A DNA stretch of 64,000 nt, from NCBI RefSeq assembly GCF_007993035.1, contig NZ_VOOS01000001.1, positions 1 through 64,000 of the forward strand, read 5' to 3'. Shown here one piece after another: positions 1-8,905 of this stretch (position 1 is its first letter; the number at the start of each line of letters is the position of its first letter). Made by a program: the position numbers and the translations under genes. The notes under the pieces are model-generated. The model saw only the letters and a program-made list of their open reading frames with translations, was not told the origin of the DNA and did not search any database. This stretch comes from Vicingus serpentipes. Its GTDB lineage: Bacteria > Bacteroidota > Bacteroidia > Flavobacteriales_E > Vicingaceae.

Positions 1-1574
1 ACTTGATTAACAGCACTTGTGGTTGGTGAAGCTGTATCGGATAAATTTACTAAAACAGCTAATCTTGGAACACTAGGCGCACAAACCGCTGCATCATCAC
101 TAGCATAATAAGTTTGACCATCTACCAAAGCTTCAGTCCCAGTATAAGCAGACCCGGCAGTAGGATCATCGTACCATACAACCAAACCACCTGCGGCAGA
201 TAAGTTATTTACTATTGGGCTATCTGCAACACAAAATGTTTGAGTTGCATCACCAGTTGGAGTTGGATTCGTACAAAGTGGAGGATAACAAGATCCTACT
301 AAAACTGGACAAGTTGTATTTGGAGTTGATAAAGCAGCAGTAGTATTTAACTTATTTATTCCTGCTCCTGTTGCAGAAGGATTACCTGAATTTTGGATAT
401 TTATTGAAGCTGTATTATCATCTCTAATATCTAAGCTAGTTCCAGAAAAAGTACATTCGTTGATGTTAATTGTTACAGCGTTACTACTTCCTACTCTTCC
501 GTAAACATCACTACCTTCACCACAGGTATTTCCACTAAAAGAACACGAATCGATATTTACAATAACAGCACTACCTGAACCAGCAAAACTAGTATTTACA
601 CCAATAGCTCCACCTTTTCCGCTTGAACCAATTGTATTATTTGTAAAACTACAGTTTGATAAATTAACTTGCGCACCTCTTGCCACAGCAATAGCACCAC
701 CATACATTGGGCCTGAAGTATAATATCCTTCATTATCACTAAAACATGTTCCGGTAACATTTAAAACAGAACCTGAGATAAAAATTGCACCACCACCTTC
801 GGCTCCTTGATTTCTATTATCAGCAAAAATAGAGTTAGTTACAGTTACTACTGTTGTAGCAGTTCCAGCAATATGAAGACCTGAACCACCTTCATAATCT
901 TTAGAATTATTTGAAAAAGAATAATCTTCAAAAGAAACTAAATTTCCAGCACCTTCTATTTTTACACCACCACCAGTAAGAGAAACAGCTGTATTACAGT
1001 TTGCTCCACCCCCTAACAATGTTACTGAAGAACTATTCGTAATATAAATAGAACTTCCTCCTCCACCAGGTTTATTCTCATCTGTTAGAACATTCTGAAT
1101 TAACAAATTAGATGCTCCATTTACATAAATAGCTGTACCATCTGATGTTCCAAAATTATATTGAGTAATTGTTAGATCTTTTACTGATATATTACTTCCT
1201 GTTATAGTTGCCCATCTATTTGCATCAGCGCTTGCAGCTTGGTTATTAAAAACTGTCAAACTACTTCCTGCTCCAATAAAATGAGTGTTATTAAAATTAA
1301 AAACTAAATTCTTATCAGTTTGATTAAAGCTCCCCGCATCTATAAAAACGGTGTCACCTGATGACAAACCTATTGTATTTACAACATATGTTAGGGTAGC
1401 GAATGGTGCTGCTGCAGTACCTGGATTCGCATTATTACCAACTGCAGTTGTATAAATGTCGCCAGCTAATGAGCCATCATTAACATAATAAGTTGTTTGA
1501 GCTGAGAGTTTAATTGAGAAAAAAAATACTGTTAAAACAGTAAGAAATTGATAAAAAGTAAGTCTTTTATTCAT
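1..1574 (-). CDS. Secreted beta-helix protein with Ig-like domain (C-terminus off the window)
   Basis: The frame opens at ATG 1572-1574 on the minus strand and stays open to the left edge, so about 524 residues of a longer protein are visible. It begins MNKRLTFYQF, followed by a hydrophobic stretch ending KLSAQ, a signal peptide. Residues about 27-60 read YYVNDGSLAGDIYTT and lead into a Ser/Asn/Gly-rich region with recurring VNLSNCSFTNNT and VTVTNSIFADN patterns, typical of right-handed parallel beta-helix coils. From about residue 440 the repeats stop and an Ig-like segment starts (FCVADSPIVNNLSAAGGLVV, then YYASDDAAVCAPSVPRL), as seen in large flavobacterial surface proteins. A T9SS sorting domain would be expected beyond the edge but is not visible. 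Function is unknown; cell-surface adhesion or glycan binding is an inference. It is a paralogue of the next gene. Confidence 0.8.
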   Translation of the reverse strand, partial: MNKRLTFYQFLTVLTVFFFSIKLSAQTTYYVNDGSLAGDIYTTAVGNNANPGTAAAPFATLTYVVNTIGLSSGDTVFIDAGSFNQTDKNLVFNFNNTHFIGAGSSLTVFNNQAASADANRWATITGSNISVKDLTITQYNFGTSDGTAIYVNGASNLLIQNVLTDENKPGGGGSSIYITNSSSVTLLGGGANCNTAVSLTGGGVKIEGAGNLVSFEDYSFSNNSKDYEGGSGLHIAGTATTVVTVTNSIFADNRNQGAEGGGAIFISGSVLNVTGTCFSDNEGYYTSGPMYGGAIAVARGAQVNLSNCSFTNNTIGSSGKGGAIGVNTSFAGSGSAVIVNIDSCSFSGNTCGEGSDVYGRVGSSNAVTININECTFSGTSLDIRDDNTASINIQNSGNPSATGAGINKLNTTAALSTPNTTCPVLVGSCYPPLCTNPTPTGDATQTFCVADSPIVNNLSAAGGLVVWYDDPTAGSAYTGTEALVDGQTYYASDDAAVCAPSVPRLAVLVNLSDTASPTTSAVNQ

Positions 1575-1665
1575 TGTAATTATTTTGATTACAATAAAAA
1601 TAAAGATTTAAAGATTAATAGATGATTACTAAAAAATTAAATTTAAAAAGTCTGACAATAAAATT

Positions 1666-4485
1666 CTAATGACTAATAGAAATCTTTTTAAAATCAACTT
1701 TACCACTAACCATTCTAATTTTTAATAAGTAAATACCTGAATTAATATTACCTGTAGAGATTCTATATTGAGAATCCTCTGGATTTAGAAGTTGCTGTTT
1801 TACTAAATTACCCGAAACATCATAAAGCTCTATTTGCTCTATATTTCCTTTTAAATTCAATACATCATTTACTGGGTTAGGGTAAACAGATAGATTATCA
1901 GAAGTATTATCACACTTTGAAGCTATAATATTTGAATAAGAATACTCCCCATTAAAATCGACTTGTTTTAACCTATAATATGAGACTTCATCTGTTTCTT
2001 TTGTATCATCTTCAAATATATAGTTTTGAATCACAGATGAATTTCCTGCACCAGAAATATAAGCTAAAGGTTCAAAATTAAAATCTTGGCCTGCTTTTTC
2101 CACTACAAAATAATCATTATTAATTTCTACTGAAGTTTTCCAATTTAGAATTGAATACATTTTATAGCAGTCTACAGAAAAACTCACAAGCTTAATAGGT
2201 AAAGTACTTATCTCTTCATATGCACCAATAGAAGGTGTAGATGACCTTGGAGTAAAATAAATATCTTCACTCACATTAATAGGGCAACCTGAAGCGAAAC
2301 AAGGAGAACCAGACAATAAATCTAAATCATTAATAGCTGAATTCGAATATTTTGGATCATCTGGACCGCTATTTCCTCCACCAGAATTCTCATCACCATT
2401 ATTAACATTAGAATGATCAACCCCTTTCCAAGCTGTCAATGTTGCATAATTTAAACTTAACTGAGCACACCTAGCTCCATTTGGATAATAATACCAGTTA
2501 CAATCAATTTCTCCGATTTTAGCAGCGCCATCAAATTGAACACAATACTCAGAAGTAGAACTAGCCGTTGTATAAAATATATTATTTTTAATAACCCAAT
2601 TGCTTTGTCCTCCCGAAGTATTATCAAACCAAAGACAATGAGAGGTAGTATAAAATGAATTATATTGAAGTCTACCTATATTACTATTTGGCTTATCATT
2701 ATAAAATCCTACGAATGCGCTAATATAATTATTATATATCTGATTATAATCAGAATCTCCATTTGCTGACCCATCAAAATATAAACCATATCCATTCCCT
2801 GAAATCCTATTTCTAAACACTTTATTGTGATTAGAATAGTAAAAACCTACACCAAAAGCACCTCCTCCACTCATAATAATAATATTATCATAATACTCTC
2901 CAAATTCATTATAAGCTGCTGGCGCTGTAGCCCCATCCAAATCAATACCACCACCTATACCACATTCTATTCGGGAATTATTTATTGTATGAAACAATGA
3001 CCCTGATGGACCACCCCCCATGTCAATTGCACTTTCATTACCTCCTTGTTGATTAATTATCCAGCAATGGGTCAACTGACAATGACTACCTCCATTAAGT
3101 TCAACAGCATCTTCAGCAACACCATTTCCTAAAATTTTAAAATTTTCAAAGCTCACATAATCCACATTCGAAAAAGTTAAAGGTATTCCTCCTGCAGAAT
3201 TAATTATAGTTAAAGATGAATCTACCCCAATGAAGCGAACAGGACATCCCCCAGAACCGTCATCAATAGAAGTAACAACAACATTCTCAGCAAACGTACC
3301 CGCATCAACAAAAATTCTATCTCCTGAAGTTAGTACATAAGAACTAATTATCGCAGAAATTGATGATTTTGGTGAAGCTGGAGTTAAACCAGTGTTTCCA
3401 ACTGCACCAATATTAGTTGTATAAATATCACTACCATTTAAAGTTCCGTCATTTACATAATAATCTGTTCCAGCTCCCACACTCGTTGTTGCGTTCAAAA
3501 TATTGGAAGGAGTATAAGACTCTTTTATTGCTAGAACTTTAAAATAATATTTAGAACACCCAGAAAGCCCAGTAATAGATTTAGAGGTAGAATTTGCTGG
3601 CTCATATGAGAAAAAGTTAGCCGCATCAAGAGGCACTTCTGGTTGTATAGAATAATACACTGCAAACCCTAACTCATCACTACTATTATCTGTCCATGTT
3701 ATATCAATTTGTGACGAACTAATAGTTGTAGCTGAAGTTAAAAAAGGTGCAATACACTTATTTATTGGTGAAAATAAATAACTAGCATCAGTAGTAGATG
3801 ACATGTTAGAAATATCTGCTCCATTTCTATTTGGATCTTCAATAGTTGTGCTAATTGCTTCTGACCCGTTTACAGAAACAAAATTTCCTGAACCTGTTCC
3901 AACAGCAGTAAATCCCATCGATGCAAGAGGATTTGAAGGAGACCATCCTGCAGTCTCTTGACTGTATTGAAATTCTATTTCACCTGTTTCATGTAAAACA
4001 CATCGGAATGAAATTGGTGCTGTTGCTTCAGATTGATCCCATTCCATAGCTTCCCACGTAACCGAATGCTTTCTTTCTCCACTATATCCTCTAGAAGAAT
4101 TTTCGTAGACACCTTCAATACGAGCAGAATTACCATCATCAATTTCAATATTATCCCATAGAGGAGCTAATATTGGTCTACCATTTGGATGATTGGTTAA
4201 ATCATTGACTTTAGTTGTAACTGCTGAAGCACCTAAACTAAAAGTTCCAAAATTGGTGTAATTTGCCTGAGTGTACCTAACTCCCATGTACCAAAAATCA
4301 AATCCTAAGGCTCTTGCTCCACTAGCAGTTGGCACAGCTGGATTAGTTCCATCAGCGTTATCTATATTGGTTCCGTCTTGATGAACAAAATCTAAAGTAA
4401 CAGAATTTGTGAGAGACCAATTAGTCATTACTTGTGACAACATAACAAAAGGAGAAAAACAAAATAAGAATATTAGGGCTTTCAT
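1666..4485 (-). CDS. T9SS-exported beta-helix/FN3 protein
   Basis: The start is taken at ATG 4483-4485 because it gives a clean signal peptide (MKALIFLFCFSPFVMLSQ); a longer frame to 4524 would put 13 extra residues before it. In order: a lectin-like N-terminal region (residues about 20-240), a fibronectin-III-like stretch (about 250-330), a YYVNDGTLNGSDIYTT block, a right-handed beta-helix (about 380-750, many N.Y.N.I and N.F patterns), the Bacteroidota module LVSFSV...LNWKTSVEINNDYF...YYRLKQVDFNG, and a T9SS type-A sorting domain starting LSVYPNPVNDVLNLKG near the C-terminus. The protein is therefore predicted to be exported across the outer membrane by the type IX system and attached to the cell surface or released. 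The substrate is unknown. The 91-bp gap to the next minus-strand gene holds no obvious terminator, so the two may be co-transcribed. Confidence 0.88.
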   Translation of the reverse strand: MKALIFLFCFSPFVMLSQVMTNWSLTNSVTLDFVHQDGTNIDNADGTNPAVPTASGARALGFDFWYMGVRYTQANYTNFGTFSLGASAVTTKVNDLTNHPNGRPILAPLWDNIEIDDGNSARIEGVYENSSRGYSGERKHSVTWEAMEWDQSEATAPISFRCVLHETGEIEFQYSQETAGWSPSNPLASMGFTAVGTGSGNFVSVNGSEAISTTIEDPNRNGADISNMSSTTDASYLFSPINKCIAPFLTSATTISSSQIDITWTDNSSDELGFAVYYSIQPEVPLDAANFFSYEPANSTSKSITGLSGCSKYYFKVLAIKESYTPSNILNATTSVGAGTDYYVNDGTLNGSDIYTTNIGAVGNTGLTPASPKSSISAIISSYVLTSGDRIFVDAGTFAENVVVTSIDDGSGGCPVRFIGVDSSLTIINSAGGIPLTFSNVDYVSFENFKILGNGVAEDAVELNGGSHCQLTHCWIINQQGGNESAIDMGGGPSGSLFHTINNSRIECGIGGGIDLDGATAPAAYNEFGEYYDNIIIMSGGGAFGVGFYYSNHNKVFRNRISGNGYGLYFDGSANGDSDYNQIYNNYISAFVGFYNDKPNSNIGRLQYNSFYTTSHCLWFDNTSGGQSNWVIKNNIFYTTASSTSEYCVQFDGAAKIGEIDCNWYYYPNGARCAQLSLNYATLTAWKGVDHSNVNNGDENSGGGNSGPDDPKYSNSAINDLDLLSGSPCFASGCPINVSEDIYFTPRSSTPSIGAYEEISTLPIKLVSFSVDCYKMYSILNWKTSVEINNDYFVVEKAGQDFNFEPLAYISGAGNSSVIQNYIFEDDTKETDEVSYYRLKQVDFNGEYSYSNIIASKCDNTSDNLSVYPNPVNDVLNLKGNIEQIELYDVSGNLVKQQLLNPEDSQYRISTGNINSGIYLLKIRMVSGKVDFKKISISH

Positions 4486-4587
4486 AATGATTATTTTATA
4501 TAAAATTATACACAAGACAAGCATTTTAACATTGAATTATTTTAATATTTTAAAAAGTCTGAATTATAAATTGTTAATTTTACAAAC

Positions 4588-6042
4588 ATGAAAGCTGAAC
4601 CACTTTTTGACCTTATAAATTCCTTAACTATGTCAGAGAAAAGGTTTTTTAAAATCTTCTCACAACGACATGTTATTGGTGAAACCAACCAATATTTACT
4701 AATGTTTGATTTTATTGATAAAAGTGAATCCATAAGCAACGAAATACTTCTTCAGCAACCTTTCGTAAAAAATTTATCTGCTGAAAAAAACTACCTATAT
4801 CGATTAATCTTGAAAAGCTTAAATGCTTACTATGCTGATTTTAGTACAAAAATGAAAGTGCAAAACTTAATTATAAGTGCTGAAATATTAGCTTACAAAG
4901 GATTAGAATCTCAGGCTTTAAAAACACTTGAAAAAACAGCCAAAATAGCTGAAGAAGCTGAACTTTTTACTCACTTACTTACAGTAAAACAAACTGAATT
5001 TGAAATATTATCTAAAATAAACAACTACGATATTGCTTTAGATAAAATTAAAGAGTTTGAAAACGTTTTAAAAAAACAAGTTGGCTTTACTGCAATTCAA
5101 GAACAAACTACCGAATTATACAAAGTAAGACAAAGCATAGGTTCTATTAGATCTAAAGAGGACATCTCTCAATTAGAAAAAGTTGTTAAACAGAATACTA
5201 AACAAGGCTTGCCTTCAAAAAAATCAAACTTATTTTTAAATAGCTTAAATATAGCTTACTTAAACGCCACAAAAGACTATAAAAAAGAACTTGTCTATTT
5301 AGAAAAGGTTGTCGACCTATATGAATCAAATCAATTCTTAATAGAATATTCAGTAAAAGGATATATTTCAAGTATTTACAATACTGCTAACACTTACCGA
5401 AACTTAAAGAATTATAAAAAAGCTTTATTCTTTATAGATAAATTAGACAATTTAAAAACCAATAAATTAATATCTACTTCAAAATCTATCAGTGCTTATC
5501 TGTTTTACCTATCGAACAATTTAAGGCTATACATTCATATTTTAAATAATGAATTTAAGTTAGCCAATATTGCCTACGAGCGAATAAAAAACGAATACCA
5601 TTTACATTGCGACAACATTAACAAATCAGTGGTTTATGAACACTTGATTTTAATTATTAGAATTAAAATTGAACAAAGCGAATTTAAAAAAGCACTTCAA
5701 TTAAGCAACATAATTATTAACGATACTTCATTTAAAAAAAGAGAAGACATTTTAACCTATGTTCGTTTAATTAATTTGTTAATTCATTTTGAACTGAAAA
5801 ATGACTTTACAATTGAATATTTATCTGCATCTGCCGCGAACTACCTTAAGCGTAAAAAGAGATTATATAAAACTGAAAAAGAAGTAATTAATTTCATCAC
5901 AAAATTTACTTCAGGAAACAAAAAACACTTAGACAAAGTTAACGAGAATCTTAAAATTCTTAAGGACGACCATTATGAAAAAAGCATGTTTAATTTGTTT
6001 GATTTTCAAAAATGGGTTGAAGATAAACTAACTAAATACTAA
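4588..6042 (+). CDS. Helical-repeat (TPR-like) protein of unknown function
   Basis: A 484-residue, Lys/Asn/Leu-rich soluble protein with no signal peptide and no membrane segment. It is almost all predicted helix, with pairs of amphipathic helices of about 35-40 residues (for example QALKTLEKTAKIAEEAELFT and KKALFFIDKLDNLKT), which resembles degenerate TPR arrays. The N-terminus contains LTMSEKRFFKIFSQRH, a motif common to a group of Bacteroidota cytoplasmic TPR proteins. A box TAATTTTA at 4575-4582, one base off the TAnnTTTG promoter element, lies just before the ATG. It is divergent from the T9SS gene on its left and overlaps the convergent gene on its right by 11 bp. A scaffolding or regulatory role is possible, but no specific function can be assigned. 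Confidence 0.75.
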   Translation: MKAEPLFDLINSLTMSEKRFFKIFSQRHVIGETNQYLLMFDFIDKSESISNEILLQQPFVKNLSAEKNYLYRLILKSLNAYYADFSTKMKVQNLIISAEILAYKGLESQALKTLEKTAKIAEEAELFTHLLTVKQTEFEILSKINNYDIALDKIKEFENVLKKQVGFTAIQEQTTELYKVRQSIGSIRSKEDISQLEKVVKQNTKQGLPSKKSNLFLNSLNIAYLNATKDYKKELVYLEKVVDLYESNQFLIEYSVKGYISSIYNTANTYRNLKNYKKALFFIDKLDNLKTNKLISTSKSISAYLFYLSNNLRLYIHILNNEFKLANIAYERIKNEYHLHCDNINKSVVYEHLILIIRIKIEQSEFKKALQLSNIIINDTSFKKREDILTYVRLINLLIHFELKNDFTIEYLSASAANYLKRKKRLYKTEKEVINFITKFTSGNKKHLDKVNENLKILKDDHYEKSMFNLFDFQKWVEDKLTKY

Positions 6043-6910
6043 ATACTTTTTCATCTACTCTTCCTCCACCAACAACATAAAAGCCTATATGATATCGTCC
6101 TTTTGGCAAACTACTTACATCTACACTTATAGGATGTGTATTTGCTTCTTCATTTATAATAATTTCTTTCCTCAATTGGGCTATATTCAACATATCAAAC
6201 ACAACAACTTTAACCTTTGTATCTTTTAGTAATCTCCCTTCAAATTCACCCCAAATTTGTTTTGCATTATCCGAAACCAAATTTGAATCATCATTGAAAT
6301 ATTGAATAGAATACCAAGGAGTAAATTGGTAAGTTAAATCAGATACATAATCCATTAAACTTTGAATAGAATCTCTGTTTTCGTGAAAAATACCTTCCAC
6401 CCTCCTATTATTTGTCATTACCCAAATGGCATTTTGCATAGCTGATAGCGGATAATTATTTTTAGATAAATAGTTTGTTAGTTGAACCGTTTTTTTGTCT
6501 TTCATGTCTCCTACACTATAAGTTTCATTTAAGGAAGGAGAACCCTTATTTGATTGTGAACAAAATCCAAATAAATCTTTACCTTTTTGAACACCTTTTT
6601 TTAATACAAAAATCTCTTCATTTACAATTAATATATCTTGTTTATTTGTGTCGTTCGATAATAAATTTCTACCTGATTCTATTTTAACAGTTAAATCATG
6701 TAAACTTTTATTTTCTAAGTTCATATTTATACACGAACCCTCATGCCCTCCATTTGAACTTATATTACAATTAACTAGGTTGTTTCTAACAGCCTGCTCT
6801 ATTGATATTGGATGAGGATTACTATCGTAAAAAACAACATTAAATGAAGTAAAAATTAAACATAGGGATATTAGGGTGCTTTTTAAGCACAGTAGCTTCA
6901 AATAACTCAT
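6032..6910 (-). CDS. Secreted protein with possible Cys-Gln thioester domain
   Basis: A 292-residue protein with an N-terminal hydrophobic stretch (LISLCLIFTSFNVVFY) that is a plausible signal peptide or anchor. The central region shows, in order, TVKIESGRNLL, QDILIVNEEIFVLKKG, LFGFCSQSNKGSP (Cys about residue 117) and SAMQNAIWVMTNNR (Gln about residue 159). This order matches surface thioester domains, where a Cys in a [YF]C...P strand forms an internal thioester with the Gln of a QxAIW helix. The C-terminal about 80 residues look like a beta-sandwich ending KGRYHIGFYVVGGGRV, similar to a sorting or Ig-like module but without the YPNP motif. The thioester call is an inference from motif order only. 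The 3' end overlaps the convergent upstream gene by 11 bp. Confidence 0.6.
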   Translation of the reverse strand: MSYLKLLCLKSTLISLCLIFTSFNVVFYDSNPHPISIEQAVRNNLVNCNISSNGGHEGSCINMNLENKSLHDLTVKIESGRNLLSNDTNKQDILIVNEEIFVLKKGVQKGKDLFGFCSQSNKGSPSLNETYSVGDMKDKKTVQLTNYLSKNNYPLSAMQNAIWVMTNNRRVEGIFHENRDSIQSLMDYVSDLTYQFTPWYSIQYFNDDSNLVSDNAKQIWGEFEGRLLKDTKVKVVVFDMLNIAQLRKEIIINEEANTHPISVDVSSLPKGRYHIGFYVVGGGRVDEKVFSI

Positions 6911-7010
6911 AACTAGGGATTTAAATTTAACTTACAATCATTAAACGATTCTTTAATTTATTTTATTGTAAAGCATTCTATTATTTAATAATTTGGCGAA
7001 AACAGAAATC

Positions 7011-7745
7011 ATGAATCTTTACGGATTAATAGGACATCCATTATCTCACTCTTTTTCAAAAAAATATTTTACTGAGAAATTTGAAAAAGAAAATATAACT
7101 GATTGTAGTTACGAATTATTTGATATTGATAATATAGAAAAATTAGTTCCAATATTAAATCAAAACTCTAGTTTAAAGGGATTAAATGTTACCATTCCTT
7201 ACAAAGAAAGCGTAATTCCTTATTTAACCGAATTAAGTCCAGAAGCTAAGGAAATTGGTGCTGTTAACACCATTAAGATTGAAGGAGATAAGTTAATCGG
7301 TCATAACACCGATTATTTTGGATTTAAACAATCGCTAAAACCTTTCGTTGAAATAAATCACGAAAGAGCTTTAATCCTTGGTACTGGAGGCGCATCAAAA
7401 GCTGTAGTTTATGCTTTAAATAGCATCAATATCAACTGCCTTTTTGTTTCTCGTAATCCTAAAAATGATAATGAAATCAGTTATGAAGATGTAAACGAAT
7501 ATGTAATTAAACACCATCAAATTATTGTAAACACGACTCCTATTGGTACATTCCCTAATATTGAAGAGAAACCAAATATTAATTACAATTTAATTACAGC
7601 AAATCATTTACTGTATGATTTAGTTTACAATCCTAAACAAACTGTTTTTGTGAAAGAAGGTAAACAACGCGGAGCTATCACTTTAAATGGATATCAAATG
7701 CTTCAGTTACAAGCAGAAAAAGCTTGGCAGATATGGAATTCATAA
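7011..7745 (+). CDS. aroE: Shikimate dehydrogenase
   Basis: AroE reduces 3-dehydroshikimate to shikimate with NADPH in the aromatic amino acid pathway. The start is set at ATG 7011 because the protein then begins MNLYGLIGHPLSHSFSKKYF, the family's usual N-terminus; an upstream TTG at 6993 would only add six atypical residues. Visible motifs are the substrate-binding SHS, GLNVTIPYK with the catalytic Lys, AVNTI, GHNTDYFGF with the catalytic Asp, the nucleotide-binding LGTGGASKAV, VNTTPIGTFP, YDLVYNP and the C-terminal GYQMLQLQAEKAW. Length (244 residues) is slightly below the 270 typical of E. coli AroE but normal for Bacteroidota. A weak promoter-like pair, TTG 6966-6968 and TAATTTG 6989-6995, precedes it by about 15 bp. 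Confidence 0.96.
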   Translation: MNLYGLIGHPLSHSFSKKYFTEKFEKENITDCSYELFDIDNIEKLVPILNQNSSLKGLNVTIPYKESVIPYLTELSPEAKEIGAVNTIKIEGDKLIGHNTDYFGFKQSLKPFVEINHERALILGTGGASKAVVYALNSININCLFVSRNPKNDNEISYEDVNEYVIKHHQIIVNTTPIGTFPNIEEKPNINYNLITANHLLYDLVYNPKQTVFVKEGKQRGAITLNGYQMLQLQAEKAWQIWNS

Positions 7746-7810
7746 ACTAATGAAAGTTTAAAACTCTCTTAAAATTCTAGATATAAAAAATAAGGTTTAG
7801 AAAGAAAGAT

Positions 7811-8188
7811 TTATTTTTCTTCTTCTATTTTAAAAGGGAGCGTAACAAAGGTTTTTAAATCTTCACCTAAAACCTCCATATCTTCATCATCCTCATCAAA
7901 CACCCATACAATAGATACATCCTTCTTAGAAGAAATAAAATAATCATCTACTTTTTTAAACAACACCAACATACATTCTGTTGAATGCGTATTTAGGTAA
8001 TCTAAATGGACTTTTAATAAAACCTTCTCGGGTGAAGTAGCTAAAAAAGAGGTTAGCCAATCTGTTAATGGCTGATAAAACTTTAGAGGATGTTCAGGAA
8101 TCGATCTTCCTTCAATAGAAAGTATTCCACTTTTATTAAATCTAATTGTGGGGATGTTAAACTTTCCTTCTTGAAATAATGATTCCAT
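7811..8188 (-). CDS. SiaC/DUF1987 family regulatory phosphoprotein
   Basis: A 125-residue cytoplasmic protein. The N-terminal TIRFNKSGILSIEGRSIPEH and the central LNTHSTECMLVLF correspond to conserved segments of the DUF1987 family, whose studied member SiaC of Pseudomonas aeruginosa is a STAS-like protein controlled by phosphorylation on a Thr in the same central segment and linked to biofilm formation. Here NTHST offers Thr and Ser candidates for that site. Partners in Pseudomonas (kinase SiaB, PP2C-type phosphatase SiaA) are not neighbours; the only SpoIIE/PP2C protein in the window is at 22506-24281. The gene lies between aroE (convergent) and msrA (same strand, 61 bp gap). The role in signalling is inferred from the family. 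Confidence 0.75.
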   Translation of the reverse strand: MESLFQEGKFNIPTIRFNKSGILSIEGRSIPEHPLKFYQPLTDWLTSFLATSPEKVLLKVHLDYLNTHSTECMLVLFKKVDDYFISSKKDVSIVWVFDEDDEDMEVLGEDLKTFVTLPFKIEEEK

Positions 8189-8249
8189 ATTTATTTTTAT
8201 GTCTAAGACAATACAAATATATAATTATTGAGGTAGAATCAAAAACCTA

Positions 8250-8879
8250 CTACTTTAACTTATCCTTAAATATCTTTCTGAATTTTTCAACTTTTGGACG
8301 TACAACAGCTGTACAATAGGGTTGCTCTCCGTTTAATTCAAAATAATCTTGATGATAATCTTCTGCTGGATAGAAGTTTGTAAATGCAGTTATTTCAGTA
8401 ACTATTGGATTTTCAAAAGCTTTTTCATCATTAAGTACTTTTAAATAATCTTCGGCAATTTGTTTTTGCTCATCAGTATGATAAAATATTGCTGAACGAT
8501 AACGAGTTCCAACATCAGCTCCTTGTCTGTTTAACGTAGTTGGATCATGTGTTTGCCAAAACACTTCTAGTATTTCTTTAAATGAGATTACTTCTGGATT
8601 GTATGTTAACTGACAAACTTCAGCATGACCAGTTCGTTCCGTACAAACTTCTTTGTATGATGGGTTTTTAATTGTTCCTCCAGAAAATCCAGAAACTACA
8701 TCCTCTACTCCTTTTAAATCTGAATAGACAGCTTCTACACACCAAAAACATCCTGCACCTAAAGTAATTGTATCCATGTTTGTATTATTTTGTATTGCTA
8801 ATTCTTTTACTTCTGCTCTATAATTAGAACACGAAATTAGAAAAATAACAGTTGTAAATATGCTTAAATATTTTTTCAT
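8250..8879 (-). CDS. msrA: Peptide-methionine (S)-S-oxide reductase, lipoprotein form
   Basis: MsrA reduces methionine-S-sulfoxide in proteins. The catalytic motif GAGCFWCVEAVY lies at about residues 42-53, followed by GVEDVVSGFSGG, the substrate-binding TGHAEVCQLTY, WQTHDPTTLNRQGADVGTRYRS and FYPAEDYHQDY, all family signatures. The N-terminus MKKYLSIFTTVIFLISCSN is a lipoprotein signal with a plausible lipobox Cys at residue 17, so this copy is predicted to act in the cell envelope, repairing exported proteins, rather than in the cytoplasm. No MsrB domain is fused. The gene is followed on the same strand by the SiaC-like gene, and dapA precedes it with a 26-bp gap, so a short operon dapA-msrA-siaC is possible. 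Confidence 0.95.
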   Translation of the reverse strand: MKKYLSIFTTVIFLISCSNYRAEVKELAIQNNTNMDTITLGAGCFWCVEAVYSDLKGVEDVVSGFSGGTIKNPSYKEVCTERTGHAEVCQLTYNPEVISFKEILEVFWQTHDPTTLNRQGADVGTRYRSAIFYHTDEQKQIAEDYLKVLNDEKAFENPIVTEITAFTNFYPAEDYHQDYFELNGEQPYCTAVVRPKVEKFRKIFKDKLK

Positions 8880-8905
8880 ATAAGATTAACTCAAACGAAA
8901 GTACC

